This document shows, piece by piece, positions 1-13,986 of a stretch of DNA of 64,000 nt. Position numbers and translations under genes: made by a program. The stretch comes from Dasyornis broadbenti (Eukaryota > Chordata > Aves > Passeriformes > Dasyornithidae), in assembly GCA_013397935.1 (NCBI GenBank), contig VZRN01001126.1:189481-253480 (forward strand), given 5' to 3'. Every line of letters begins with the position of its first letter. Position 1 is the first letter of the stretch. The notes beneath the pieces are model-generated. The model saw only the letters and a list, made by a program, of their open reading frames with translations, ran no database searches and had not been told where the DNA came from.

Positions 1-1117
1 GGCAGAAGTGGTTTGCTGGAAGGATTTCAAAAGGACATTGACCAAAGATCTCATAAAGATGCTGGAAAAACAACTGGATTTAAGTTCCTTGGATGGAGCA
101 TGGCCCATATTTAGATACTGTAGCAGGGGGAGGAAGATCAAAGTATGTCAAGACGTCTCTGCTGAAAATCAGAGCACCAAGGAGATATTGAAGTAATCCT
201 CTGCTGTTTGTGAAATGCAGAATGAGCCAGATTTGCAAAAGCCAAGATCATGGCTTGATTGTATGTATTAAAATTTATTTAATTAAAGACTGCTAGCAAG
301 ATTGCTTCCATCTAGCCCCCAAGCATTTCCAGTGGATAACACCACAAGACTGATTGCTTCCATCACGTGTGCTGACACTAAGCTCTTCTCCAAGGACAGA
401 GAAATCTGTGCCCCAGTGTGATTTCCCTTCTTGCTCATGAGGGTGTCACTCAGTGGGGCCAGAGGAAGCACTTACTGATAGACACTGTATATTCAGGTGG
501 GAGTCCCCACAGGCTTAGCTTGACAGAGACTAAGGGAGCAGACAGCATCCTGGCACATCTGTTTATCCAACCCCGGCACCGAGAGCGGCTCCCGTGGACT
601 CTGCTTGGAAAAGGGAAGTGATAATACATTGTATGCTCAAACAATCCCTGTCTGCAAGACTGACCCCCTGAACCTTCAGATACATCCTCACAGTCTGGAA
701 TTCCAAAGTGCAGTTTGTCAGCACTGGCTGAGGATTGACTGAAAACAAACGTCTGTGTGCGAGTTCCAAATGGGTGAAAGAGGTCTACGAGCTCTTGGCA
801 GTTGTGGTACACATGTAAGGAATGGTTTTGACCAAAGTCATTCCTGGCAAGAAAAAGCAGGATTAAAGTTCAATATAATGATTAATGGGGAGTCATTCTG
901 GTGGGTTATCACAAATGTCCTCTGAGGTGGAAAAGTAGCGATCTGAGGAGGGACAGAAGAGAGCTCTGATTTCGCCTGCACTTGCCTTTCTGTCAAAAAG
1001 GTGTTCTTGTCTTACTGCTCTCATTTATGACATGGAGTGTTTCCCATTATTGAGGAATAGGGAAATTGATAATTAATAAAAGTTAGATATTTTGGGGTTT
1101 GCTAGCTGTAAAATTGT

Positions 1118-1170
1118 ATATATATATGTAGGCATAGGTGTATATTTTATATATTTAGATATGAACACCT
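1118..1170. repeat. TA-rich simple repeat
   Basis: Run of 'tatatatatatg' and 'tatattttatatattta', imperfect (TA)n with TG interruptions. Confidence 0.7.
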
Positions 1171-1289
1171 GTGTAGATATATAACATGAAAATATTGACG
1201 TGAATACAAATATATAATACATACTTGAAAATGAAGTAAAGGCAGCAGTTTAAGATACATGATTCTTCCCCTCTGCTCTGCTCTGGTGA

Positions 1290-1627
1290 GAGGCCAGCTA
1301 AAGCACGGTCTTCCAGTACCTGAAGGGAACTGACAAGAAGTTGGAGAGAGACTATTTACCAGGGCCTGGACTGACAGGACAAGGGGATCTGGCTTCACAC
1401 TGCCAGAGGGCAGGGTTAGGTGAGATATTGGGAAGAAATTCTCCCCTGTGAGGGTGCTGAGGCCCTGGCACAGGGTGCCCAGAGAAGCTGTGTCTGCCTC
1501 ATCCCTGGAAGTGACCAAGGCCAGGTTGGATGGGGCTTGGAGAAACCTGGGATAATGGAAGGTGTCAGGGGGTGTGGACTAGATGATCTTTAAAGGTCCT
1601 TTCCACCCCAAACCATTCTGATTCAAT
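1290..1627 (+). mobile_element. CR1 LINE 3' fragment
   Basis: Typical avian CR1 3' region in sense orientation: 'gtcttccagtacctgaaggg', 'gacaggacaagggg', 'attgggaagaaattc', 'gtgagggtgctgaggccctgg', 'aaggccaggttggat', then 'gatgatctttaaaggtcc' and 'aaccattctgattc' at the 3' end. It is 5'-truncated, as most CR1 copies are, and carries no intact ORF. The left edge is approximate. Confidence 0.88.
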
Positions 1628-1722
1628 GTACATGTATATATATCCTTACATATGTATGTAAATATATATTATACTTATATACCTGTGTATATATACATAA
1701 AAAGACATACACACACACACAT
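1626..1722. repeat. Mixed TA/TG/CA microsatellite
   Basis: Imperfect (TA)n and (TATG)n runs ending in 'acacacacacac', immediately after the 3' end of the CR1 copy at 1290-1627, where CR1-associated simple repeats often grow. Confidence 0.75.
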
Positions 1723-2662
1723 GAACTGATCACTTGCTTCATTGTACTACTCCAGGAGGGCTTCTCTGGATAAAATAGAGAAGAGTGGTGCTACTTTTGG
1801 TTTAAACTAATTCTATTCTACATCTTTGGTTTACTTCCCTTTGATAATCTTCCCACAAGCAGTGTTGCAATTGTATTACACAAATATACTGTGAAAGAGA
1901 TTTTCCAATGAGACTAATTACTCTCTTGGATAAGAATCATAACTCTTGTTCCATTCCAGGTAGAAAAGTTGCACTGTTGAATTAAAAACAAAACAAAACA
2001 AAAACAACAAACCAGAAATATTTTCTGTGTACCTTGTTGGATCATTGTTTCATTAGTGGCAACATGATTTCTTTTGGCATCTCTTAATGAGCTTTGTTTA
2101 AAAATGAGTTCTGGTGCAGTCTTACTGATGTGAAAAGGAAGAAAATAAAACAACACTGAGACTTGAAAACATGACAAAATTGCATGAACATACATTGCAT
2201 GAATTTACAGAGGTTGAACAGTCTTCCTTTGGAAGCCAGCAGTACGTTGAGAAGTAGAAGTACATGAATGTGCAAGTCTTGAATGGTGTGTGTACCCCTG
2301 GATGCGATTTAGGTAACGACACGAACCCTGGGAATGACAATCTCCTGGTGACAGTTTCCTGTGGAACAGAACATCCAGCCCAGGGGATCTGTGTGCCGTG
2401 TGAATGGGTGTAACCAAGGCTGGTGCAGTACTCTGATTTCAGTTTGATTATGCATTCTGCTTGTCTAACTTTAAAAATATAATTTTGTTGCTTTTAAGTG
2501 TAACAAAAAATTTAGATCGTTTACTGCCTCTGAAGTAAAAATGGCCAGTGTGCTTCATTTCAGTCTAATAATTTTTGAAGTTATATGTGCAATATTTCAG
2601 GTTGCTTTAATATTTTTTACATTATTACAATCTGATTGATATTTGAAGTGAAATATTGAAAC

Positions 2663-2786
2663 TGGCCACGTTGGATAGGGCTTGGAGAAACCTGGTCTAG
2701 TGGAAGGTGTCCCTGCCCATCTCAGTGGGTGGAATCACATGAGCTTTAAAGTCCCTTCCAACCCAAACCATTTCATGATTCTATGA
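2663..2786 (+). mobile_element. CR1 LINE 3' end fragment
   Basis: Short sense-oriented CR1 tail: 'ggccacgttggatagggcttgg', 'ctagtggaaggtgtccctgc', 'cccttccaacccaaacc', ending 'catgattctatga'. Heavily 5'-truncated. Confidence 0.85.
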
Positions 2787-3218
2787 CGAGGATTAGCTTC
2801 ATTTTCTAAAGAAAAAATTGTTTGTATTCTTCATAAACTAGAATAAGTATTGAGTATAAGTGTTTTTCCTCTCAGTTTTTCCGCATGTTGTAGCATTGCA
2901 GTCAGCTTTGGTTTGACATTAATCTCACCTACAACAAAGTAAGAAGAATTTGGGTTTTGGTCTAGCAATTACTGTTCTAAAGCACAATTATGGAGCTCAG
3001 TGAATTCATATTGAAGCTGGCAACACATGCTGAGTTTCAAGAAGGCTAAATGATAACATTTACCTTCAAATCAATTTTTTCTTGTCTTTTTTAGCAAATG
3101 AGGGGTGCTACCCATGGAGCTGTTCAGGGCTTGAAATTTTCCATAGAAGAGTTTCCAAATTCTCTAAAAATCTCATCATTCTTGAATCCAGCAAATGTAT
3201 GATTGTGCATTTGTCTTT

Positions 3219-3264
3219 GGAAATATTGAAGGGCTTTATTTGGAAATACTGAAGGGCTTTATTT
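3219..3264. repeat. 23-bp tandem duplication
   Basis: Two adjacent 23-bp copies starting ggaaata and ending gggctttattt, differing at one base (att versus act). Confidence 0.9.
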
Positions 3265-4144
3265 CAGGCATTTATTCAGTATTGTAGCTCAAAATAAAAA
3301 ATAATAAAAAAGTAGTGTTTTGCCTACCAACAAAAATGCAAACAGTTCAGTGTAATTAGTCATCAATTGGTAAGTTCCCTATAAATTGCAAGTAACTTTT
3401 GTTCCCTCCTACTTGAATGCCAATCCCTCACTATTTTCCAGCCAGGTCTGTTCCGTTGTCTCAGTTCTGCCTGTTCCCCACAGCTCCAGGCGTAAGCAGC
3501 AGAGGCAATTTTAGAGGACACTCACTACTGCCAGTTCTTCTGGAACCTCCAATCCAAATGGAGTATTTGGTGGTTGGGAGTGTTGTCTTTTAGTTCCAGT
3601 GCTGGAATTGTACGGATTCATGAGCACCTCACCATTCAGTGCACATTTTTTAAGTGCCTTTAGAATTTGTAGCTGCTGAGAAAAAAAAACCAGACTTACA
3701 GCTCCCCTGTAATAGATCAACCTGGTGGCAGCTGACTGAGGTTCTGATTCAAGGCTTTTTCTCCTCTCACCTTCTGACCCACCATTACTGTCAACCTGTT
3801 TCTGCAGGCATTTCTATAAAAGTGTTGATCTGCCCCTTTGAAAATCAACTTCAAATGAGAGTGGTTATTATTAAACTCTTACAGAAAATTACTTTCTTCT
3901 TAAAAAATAGTGACTTGCAGAATTCAAAATTTTTTGAAAATATTTCTAATTTATATGATTGCATTAATTGTGGTACAAATTTGACCTATGGAAATGTTCC
4001 TCAAGCTCTGTTCTTATGAAATTTTTTTTTTCCTGTTAATGGACTTGCTAGGAAGAGCTGGCTGTGCTTGGGTAGGTTTCCTTTAATAACATGGTGTATA
4101 CATGCTTAATGTAGAGCAATGAAACAGCCTTGAAACAAGAACTC

Positions 4145-4172
4145 TTTCTATTTTTCAGTTTCTATTTTTCAG
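4145..4172. repeat. 14-bp tandem duplication
   Basis: Two exact copies of tttctatttttcag side by side. Each copy resembles a splice acceptor (pyrimidine tract plus CAG), but no exon follows that I can support. Confidence 0.9.
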
Positions 4173-5815
4173 TTAGAACCTGCAGTCTTTACTTTATAGG
4201 CTGCAATCAAATTAATGATCTGTTGCAAGAAAGGAAATAACAATATAAATAAAACTAAACAGAACATTCAAAATTGTGTAAACAATTGGCTTGGTGCTTG
4301 GGGATATACATGCCTCGCTTTGCATAATAGTATTTTCAGGTAAATTAGCCATATGAAAGTATACATTTATTATGGTGTTTTTAAAACAACTTGAACAACG
4401 CCTTTGCAAATTTAAAAACTTACATTTTTTTTTTTTTTTTCCATGAGTATAGGAGTTCAGCTAGAAATGGGGAATCTTACTTTTGTAGTACCTGCGGTTG
4501 TTATTACCAGACTACAAGACATTTAGAGACAAAAATACTCAGAAAACCCTCTGGTCGTTGTAATTTGGAGGTAGATTAAGAAACTACTATGCAACCTCCT
4601 TGTGTACAGATTCATGTATCATCTCGTTCAGTAGCCTGAGGCATTAGCAAGCTTTCAGCATGAAATGTAGCGCTGCTAGAGCATGCATTCCTGAGTTATT
4701 GTATATCATGCATTCCATATATAGGGCTTTTATAGACGTATAAATCACAACATCAGGAGTCTTGTTTTCTAAGTGTAAAGTTGATCTTAATCTCAACAAG
4801 GTGGCTAAATTTATCTTAATAAGAGAACCTTATCCTGTCTAAAGGTTATGCTTGGTGAATCATTACAAGAAAATGTGTATTCTTAGAATTTCAGGTAAAT
4901 GTAGAGTATAATTGCTCAACTTTCTGTAAGTCTGGATTGTCAGTGAAGAAACACTGACAGTGTCCCATGTCAGTCCCTAGTGGGTACAAGGAAATGTGTG
5001 AGGGACCATTTCTAGCCTTGAGGGCCAGTTGCAGAGTTGATCATGGCTCTCATCCACATCCCCGCATTCTCCTTCTCTTCTTCGCCTCCATCTTCCCCCA
5101 CCAAAATCAAATCACAGAACTTCCTTTCTGTTCCTTGGGACAAACCCATGGCCTGCACTGTGTGCACAACAGTTCCCGGATTTTGTCCAGAGGATTGGAG
5201 GTTGTCAGGAGCCAGCAGCCCCAGGGACCATCTGAAAAATGAAGCGAGGAGCAGCACCCACAAGGCGGTGCGGAATCCCGGCATCCCTCCTCTGTGTCTG
5301 CTCGTGCTCTCAAAAGCTCTGCTGAAAGGAGCTCTATCGACCCAAGTTTATTGTGGCCTTTAGTCTTCACTAGTGTTCACTTCAGATGACGTTGATTCAT
5401 CTTGTCCCTCCTTCCGTTCTGCATTTCCTGTAATAGTTCTTGTATTTATTTTGATCACACTGAGAGGGGTTAAATCTTGGGTCCCATTTGCCTGGGCCAC
5501 AGAGACCTGCACCTCGAAACATTCTGTGTGGGTACACCTTTGGCAGCTCACTGCTGGTTCATTTGCTGACCTCTTGAATTGCCACACATGGTTTTGAAGC
5601 TGCAATGTACCCTGCTCCTGTATTAACGTCATGTCATTCTCTGGTTACTAACCTTTTCAGTAGTTTGTTTTCCTTGAAAACACTTTTCAAAAAAACCCCA
5701 AACAGCTCCCAACCCACACGAGAGGTTGGTTAATGTACAGACATTGATCTGCCTGTCTAGGGGCAGGCATTTGGAATCAGCAGTGGCATTTTAGAATGCA
5801 GTTAGGTGTTCTGTA

Positions 5816-5888
5816 AGTCCTGTGAGGAGCAGCTGAGGGAGCTGGGGGTGTCAGCCTGGAGAAGAGGCTGAGAGGACATGCCATCAGT
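5816..5888 (+). mobile_element. CR1 LINE internal fragment
   Basis: 'gaggagcagctgagggagct' followed by 'gtcagcctggagaagaggct' is the conserved stretch of CR1 upstream of its 3'UTR. No CR1 3' tail follows, so this is a broken piece. Edges approximate. Confidence 0.65.
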
Positions 5889-8800
5889 TCTGTTTTGGAT
5901 GAAGAATACTCTGTGGCCGGAAGGTATCATACAGGACTGGGAAAAAGACATGAATGGATCTCAGCAGAACAGTGTCTGTCTAAAGCTTCTTCAGCTGGAG
6001 ACTTGATTTGCACTTGGCCTCCTTTGAAACCATCCCCAGTGGGTTTTGCAGTAAAGTGAGACCGCATTCATTAGTCCTGGAACAAAACAATTACTGTAGC
6101 TGTGAGATTTGGGGTGACTTTTTTTTGTTGTTTTGGGTTTTTTTTTTTTACCTTTCAAAAGGACCATACTTCCACTATTTACATGTTTCTCAGAAAACAT
6201 CACATTCTATATAAAATAGAGTGTGAGGTTGGCATTGCTCAGTGTGACGTGTTATTTACTGCAGTATTCAGCGATGGGGTTGTATGGCTGGCTGAGGCTT
6301 CTGAGGGCTTCCCTGACTGGTCTGATTGAAAACACAAGCAGGAAACACCATTAAACTGTCTGCTCGCTGTAGTAGCCAGCTGAGTCATGCAGTCTCCTGT
6401 TTACCATTTCTGCAGAGTTCTAGAAAGGCGTTTTACAGTCCTTTTCTGAAACTCTTTGTTTCACTATGCTTTAACCCAGGGAAAAATTTAATTATCATCA
6501 AGGATAGTTTTGTACTTAACATGTAATAAAGTGTGTGTCCTTAACACGTGTGCTAGAAAACTAATGGTTTGTTCTTTGACCTGTCACTAAAATCTTGGAA
6601 GCTCTGCATACAAGGAAATGTGGAAGCAGAGAATCGCAAATGCCTTTAATAAATGTCTCTGCGATGTTTCCAGTCTTCTAACCTACCAACTTCTTCCTTT
6701 TCTTCTTTGCTCACCCCCACCCCCCGCCTTGGCTGTGGAGTTTGGGGTGATATAAACATACTCAAGAACTTACTCTTTGCAGCTCCTTAAAAAAATCAGC
6801 AGTACTAAAGTCACTTCACAATTGCACTAGGAAACTGAGGAATTACGGGAAACTACCACCACTGTGCTTTTAGTCTTGAGTCTGCCAGTGCACTCTGAAG
6901 TGCTGTGATTCAGTGTGCTGCATTTAGCTGCAGAATTTATCTGTGAAACATAGAAATCACTGGCATAAATCATTGCATGTTTTGAAGTCATCCTAGATAT
7001 TTTCACACACATTATTTTCATCATTTGAGCATTTGCTGCAGATGAAGTTACATGTCTGACATTGATTTTTGAATCTTTTTGAAAATCCTTGATTCAAAGT
7101 GAAATGAAGTGAGAATGTTAAGTAATGCTGGATGCAGCAAAAGTCATCATTAGAGCATGGAACATCTGATTGGCTTTTATTTTTGCTTGCTGAATTCATA
7201 AATTTCCAAGTAAGAGTTGTAATCCTGGCTGTTGGGAGTGGAAGCAGTTTCGGAATGCAGTTGTGATGTGTGAGAGTGGTGACACGTGGCCTCTGTGAGG
7301 GTGGTGCATTCATCAAAACAGGGTATGATTTTGGATTGTTATTCCTCCTTTTCCATTCCCACTCACTTTAAGTTGAAAACAGGTGGCAGTTTTGAGTGAT
7401 TTCAGCTGGACTGTGTGTCAGGGAGCAGTTGAAATGTTGAGAGAAGGAAGCAGCAAAGCAGGTGTGCCAGCTGTTGGTGAGAAATCAAGTACCAAAGCTG
7501 GCAGAGTAATAAAGTAACAGAGTCACAAGGCGGTGGTGCCCATCTTTGTCTGGAAGAGTGTGTGATCGTGTGCAGAACACTAATGAGGAACTCTTCAACA
7601 GGAGCTTTCAGCAGGAATCTGGTTTTGTGTCCGTCAATGATGTTCAAAATCAGGATATTTTATGGATTGGCTGGAATTCTGTTCTAGAAGAAGAGTTATT
7701 CCAGTGTAATATAAAATGTGAAACTGGAGAGAACCAAACTTCAAACAAACAAAAAACCAACAAAAATACCCCCCCAAAAAAATAACAAGCCTGTACATGC
7801 AACCCACAAAACAAAGTCTCTCATTTTAATTGAGATATTCATAAAATGCTTCCTAAAGCTTGACATGGAAGACAAAAATACTGTAGCCACCAAAACAGTG
7901 GTAGCTTGCCGGAACGATTTGGAACTTTCTATTACAATGGTGATTCAAAAGGCTGAAAGGAGTCTTTTGACTTGTTCCTTTATCCTTGTATTTTTCAGAA
8001 CTTTAAAGTGTGAAGTCTTCAGTTTTCACTTTGCTTTAGAATGACATAAAATTTTGAAGTTTTGATGGTTTTGCACAAGTTGTCTCTAGTCACATAGCTA
8101 ATTCTTACACTTAATTTCTTATAAGTATCTTTTCATTCTGATGAAAGAAGACAATTAAAAGAACCTCTTTTATAGCAGTGATTGGAAATCAGCAAACTGA
8201 GATCATCTGATTACTGGGTTCTGTGGACAGAATAGGAGAGTGCGTGACTAGAAGTATATAAATGTATACTGTGGTGTATGCAAATTTGTACAGATTTTTG
8301 TATTGTATGCAAATTTTTACAAATTCAACTGAATTGAAGGGCAGGGCTGAATACTGGATGCTGTTCAGCACCACTGTTCTCTCTTCCTGCTGCTGCCAGC
8401 ACAGTCAAAGGCTACACTAGCAAGTATTTTGTGTTTCAAGCAAAATGAGTCTTGTGTTGGAGCCCGCTTTATCCATGACAAGTCACAGATCTAATCTTAA
8501 CCAGAGCAAAGAGCCTGCATCTATTCTTTGTGGCTTCTGGTTCAGGAACTGTACATAAGAGAATGAGGGAAGCTGAATTGTTTGAAAAGCAAATGTTCCA
8601 ACTGTGTTACTGTCTCTTGCGGGAACCTATTCCGAATTCTCAAGTGTTTGTATTATCATCCCAACGGCTGGAGACTCCTGTGTTTTGCTCTTGGAAAGAC
8701 TAGTTGAGAAAATGATTCAGCAGCTGAGTTAGCTTGTTACCCTCCTCTCATAGCTGGACACACTGCATCTGCTTATTTTGGCTCAGGCCTGGTGTTGTGC

Positions 8801-10852
8801 TTGGTACCTTCATCTTCCCTTCCTCTTCCATAAGGCCAAAACCCTTATTTTCTAAACTAGTTCTCTGAGGGGAGCCTTAGGACATCACAAAAGTGCCCCA
8901 CATTTAGATTCTAAGGTATTTTGTATTACAGATTTTTTTACCTCCGAGAAAGAGGCAAGGGTTGGCGCTTTTGGGAGAGTTGAAATAAACCTCATGTCTC
9001 TCCAGCAAAGAATGCTGGAAGAGGGAGAATATATTTGAAATTAACGTAGCAGTAGCGACAGGGTTTTTCTTGCCATGATTTCTGAATTTCAGACATTAAA
9101 ATGTTAAATACATGCTTATCTAGGTGGTGTAGAGGTGGAAGAGTGTTCTGGGGCCACTGCCTTGGCTGAAGTGGACACAAGCAGAGTCATTCCTGCTGGT
9201 GCAAGGAGCTCTCAGAGCAGCCAAGCAGGGCTGCTGTGATGTTCTGGAGAAGGGAGCCTCTGTCCACAAGTATTTCAGCAGAGCTGCAGGATGTGGTGAG
9301 CTCCTATAATAGACTTGATGGCCGCAAGCCACCGCTGCCTCTGTTCTAAACTGAAGTGCCTGTAGTCTGCAGTAGGCCTAGGAATCTGCTAGCACTGAAG
9401 GCCTAAAGTGCTCTATTATCTTTTGAAGTAGAATCTCCTGTGTGTCTCCTGTCACTTCTGCTGCTTGGAAAAGCAAATTAAAAAGCCCAAAACTAAGACT
9501 CAGAAATTTTAAAAATGAAATCATGTTTTTTGGTACCATCATAGGTGCAGAGGAGCCCATTTGGGAACTTAACACTTACTGTGTTCCTACTCTTACTAAG
9601 CTCTTCTGTTACTGACATTCAGTGCTGCCCAGATGTCTAATCACTAATTAACTACTTGCTGAGGAGGTCTTGGAGGAAAATTGTCTCTGTTGGTCAGCCT
9701 GGTGGGTGTCAGGGTCTGAAGGATGTATTTCTCACTACAGAGCTGTTATGTAGTCCTCATGTGGTACATTGAGAAGAAGTAAAGCTTAAAAGTATCTTCA
9801 ATGATGACCAAAGATAGGCAACAAATCCCCGATGTATATTTCATTGGATTCCTTTTCTTTGGCATAATTGAGTATTCCAGTGTGGTTTTCTGTCTAAGGA
9901 AGTAGTGCAGAGTAAGAAGGGATTCAGAGGGTTAAAACCATTCACTTGTCCAGAGCAGGACTGGGTAGAGTGTTCATGGCTAAGGTTTGTCAGGTCGTTT
10001 GCAGAGACTTGCAATATTGGAGCCTGCTCCAGGAGTCTGAGACCCATGTGTCAGTGTATTACCATGCTTCATTAACAATTCCTGTTAAAAGTATTTCATG
10101 GGTGTGTAATGTGAGTGGTCTGTTCTTTAGGCCCGCTACTTCTTGTCTTCCTGCGTGTGGATAATAGAACGTACTATTTCCCTAATTAAGGGTTGCTGTG
10201 TTCACCAGCAAGCTACTGCTGTAGCTTAACCATGTTGCTTATGCTCTCTTTTAAAATTTTCATCAGTTGTGGGGTTTAGGCCTTATTTGTATTCCTTTAT
10301 TATTTTCTTCACAGCCAGTTCAGATATTTCTTCAGTATATTGAATTGTACAAAACTCTTACTTTTTATTCTAGAAAACATCAAGTTGTTTCCATTTATAC
10401 AGTTGGAGAATCCTTTTCATTTGCTCTAAGGCATTATTTCAAAGTTACATGATTTTATAAGAAGAAATTCATATGAATGGTCCAGCATCCAAAATACAAA
10501 TTATTTTAAGATTCCTGTGTCATGGTAAGTCAGTGAATATGCAGGATTATTCCACTGGTGGTCAAGAATCATATTTTATCTAGAATTGCTTCTGAATTTT
10601 ACATCCTTTGGTAAATTTCTGACAACTATTTCCAGCATTATAACCAAGAAAAGGTCATATTAGAGTAGAAAGAATGTGATCTTTGGCTAGCTGTGAGGAA
10701 AAGAATTGGCTTGTGATTCTTTCCATGATCTTAGCCTTTTCATTCTTGCTGGGGTGAGATGAAAATGTCTTAGACTCACACAGCCGTTTAGAAAGGGATC
10801 TCCTGCTTAAAGCTGAATTCAGAGCAGGTTACTCAGGAATTTTCTAGACAAG

Positions 10853-11135
10853 TCTTGAAGTCCTCCGGGATGGAGAGTCCACAGTGTCTGCTCCTCATAG
10901 TAAAAACTTTTTCCATGTATTCAGCCAGAACCTTCTCAGTTGCAGTTTTATGACCATATTTTCTCTATTTAAACTACTTTGAACCTGAGTCAGGAGAGCA
11001 GCTCTGTCTTGGTGACTGCTTCATAGCTGTGGGAAGGTTCACAGCAGCTTCTCCTGAAGCCTCCTCCTCTCCAGGCTCAAACCCCCAGTTCCCTCAGCCT
11101 CTCTGCATGGCACAGCTTCAGCCCCTCGAGTAGAT
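10853..11135 (-). mobile_element. Diverged CR1 LINE fragment
   Basis: Reverse-oriented CR1-like sequence: 'gtcctccgggatggagag', 'catagtaaaaactttttcc', 'tctccaggctcaaac' and 'ccagttccctcagcctctct' occur in the order expected for a reversed copy. More diverged than the other copies, so probably an older insertion. Confidence 0.6.
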
Positions 11136-13986
11136 TTTCTCATGAGTTCCAGGGAGCAGAATTCCTTCCCTGGATCTACTGGCTCTGCTCCCAGGGATGT
11201 GGCTTAGGATGCTGTTGTTGCATGTGAGATGGATGTTAATATCTTGATGATTCAGCTCTTGAGAAGTATGTTGCAATTTAATAATTTTGGTAATCTAGGG
11301 CACTAAAACATAAAAGACAGTCAACAAAAGCGTGTTCTGCTACCTTAATACATTTGCTCTGTTTCCTGTGGTGATGCCAGCCCAGCTGGGTTAATCTTCC
11401 CTTTCTGTCTGACTTCACCTCCTCCAGGTTTTAACTCCATTAGCCACTTTCATTTGTCAGAGAAATATGGGGATCAGATTTACTCTCAATGCTCCTACTT
11501 TTAGCCACGTGAGATTCAGCAAATAGGGTAGATGAGAAACTGAAGGAGGTGTTCCAGTGAGGGGAAGCTGGGTAGTGGTGGCTGAAGCCCTGATGCACAG
11601 CAGACCAGGGCTGGAGTTTGGCAGCTGACCAGCACAGCCCTGCCTAGGCACCAGGCACTGCTACTTGCGTGTGTTTGGGCACTTCCAGCTGGGTGACAGA
11701 ACTGGGAGCATTACAAAGAGAGCAGGGAAGGAGCCAAGTTCATAAAAATGTGAAGTTTGCCAGTTTGATTGCTCCCAGAAACCTTTAAGTTCCATAATGG
11801 AAATTAAAATGGAATACTCTGGAGCTAAACATGATTGGAAGACAGACTTTTTGTCTGGTAGGGAACTGGTGATCTGTAATGAATGTTGTCTCTAGAGGTT
11901 TTCCCTGTAAATGGTTCCTGCCTGTTCCTGTTTTTTGACTTATTTCTAGAATATGTTTCCCACCCCCAAGTGCTTTTTAACCTAGAAATTTCTCTTTCTG
12001 TTTTTTGGTGTGCTCATCAGTAATGTGTAAAAAGAAGACTAAATGTCAGCATGGATTGGTCAGACTGTTACTAGTCCACTTCTGTTTGAGAGAACATATT
12101 TCTATTTCTTTTTGCTTATCTGTAGTTTGGCCAAACAGAACTTCTAAGAAATAGAAGTTTTTCTGTAACTGAAACAAACACCTTTCTCATTCTGCATTAA
12201 TTGAAGGCTGAAAATTGGTCACATTTGGTGAAAGAGTAGTTTATATTCAGCTGTTGTTTTCTAAAGCCACGAATGTTCTTTTCTGCATAATAGGGTTCTT
12301 AGTTGATTTCATGATGTTTCTAATGCCCAAAATGTTAATTTTTTTGAAGATACTATTTTTTGCTGGATTACTTTTTATTTTTCCTGTTTTTGTCATACAG
12401 TTGTTGGGGCTGGAGGTTGTAGTTGCATTTTACTAGATGCAGGCAGATTCAGCAACAAGCACTGTCATGCGCCGAGAATTTGCATTCTTCCCCCTGAGCT
12501 TGGCTCCATTGCTGCTAGATGGAAAGATTCAATAAGCAGTCTACAGTGAATTTATACTTTTCCTGGGCTCTGCTGTGAATGACTGTGTTAATGGTAATCA
12601 CTTCTGTGTGCTTCATGAGAAAATACTGGGAGATTGTCAGGAGCAGTTCTTTTCAGGCATATATCCCTCACTGTGCTACTGACCTTGTTTATGTCTTTGT
12701 CAATAAATGTGAATTCCGTAAGATAACATAAAGATATCAACTTTTGTCCATATTTTTTCACTGGTTATCAAGAGCAAAAGCATGTCTTTTCCCTCAGGGT
12801 TGACATGATCATCTGAATTAAAGACGGTGTCATTCCTTGGCTGTGGAAGCAGTAGGCATATACAGTCTGGGCTAGTTATTTCCATAAACTTTGTTTTATA
12901 TTTGTATAGCACTTCTGCTTACATGAGCTTCTGTTTAGAGCCTGGTTTAAGTAATTAAGATAGGTTATTAAATTCCAGGAACAGAGAAAGAGAAAAAACT
13001 ACCAGTCACTTTGTCACTGGGAAGGGCATTTTCTCTTCAGTGTAATACCTTTAAATTTTTCTCACTGGTGTGATACACATCTTCATCATGCTTCAGTAGC
13101 AAGTGTAGTAAACAAATGGGACAGCAATATAGAGCTGTGTTGTGAAAAATAGGCTTTTTAACTGTCAGAGATGGATACTTGACTTGGAATGCTGGATATT
13201 CTCTGGATATTCTATGTTTCTACATTTTTAGAAAACTATTTCAGAAACTGACATCATAACATTTGGGGAAGATACTCATTACTGACTTGACTGAAGTGCT
13301 AGAGAACATTAGCCCAGAGCTGGATTTTCTAAATTCTAAATTTGTCTTAAGTACCCTTGCAATTTCATTTTCTGTTTCAGTGTAGTTCAGAATATACCAT
13401 TATAGTTCTTGATAGTAAAATAACCTTGAGGCTTTGTTACAGTCCAGTGCAGTTCCCTGTTACTGGCCAACCATGTTGTCAGTAATGTCAATGGAGTATA
13501 GATTTAGTGATCTTTTCTAACACAGGCCAGTGTGAGCAGTTCTGTTCACCAGACACCAAACCTCTCCTATTCTTTAGTTTCTGTCTATAATTTCTTCCAA
13601 AATCTGGATGGATTACAGCCAGTTTCACACCAGCCACAAATGTTCTCTTCACAAGGTACTTTGACACCATATTTAAAGTAAGATTTAGGTATTGTGCAAT
13701 ATTGACTCCTTCCCCGAGCCTTGCAGAAGATCCCTGCAAAAGCTCCCTCCCTTGCTCTACACCGGGCGTTTCACAGACAGTTCTCTTCAAAGAAAAAACT
13801 TGGAGGCCATTAATTAGTTGGAAAAATTCCCCAAGCACTTTCTATTGGGCAGTGTAGTTCCAGTTGATCTGTTTGAGAGGTTGAGATGATGGACAATTTC
13901 TCAGTGTTTGCAAATGTGCTGGTTTGTGGGGTTATACAGGGAGATGAGAGTGACAGGATTTGAGAGACTCTCAGCAGTGAGCGTGG

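Noticed and set aside
1147..1518. 123-codon minus-strand open frame
   Set aside because: Mostly antisense CR1 sequence plus TA-rich repeat.
1801..1825. ATTCT units resembling the SCA10 repeat
   Set aside because: Only two units occur, and the human repeat is in a different intron.
4425..4440. T run considered as the reversed tail of a processed pseudogene
   Set aside because: No recognisable coding sequence lies on either side and no target-site duplication is visible.
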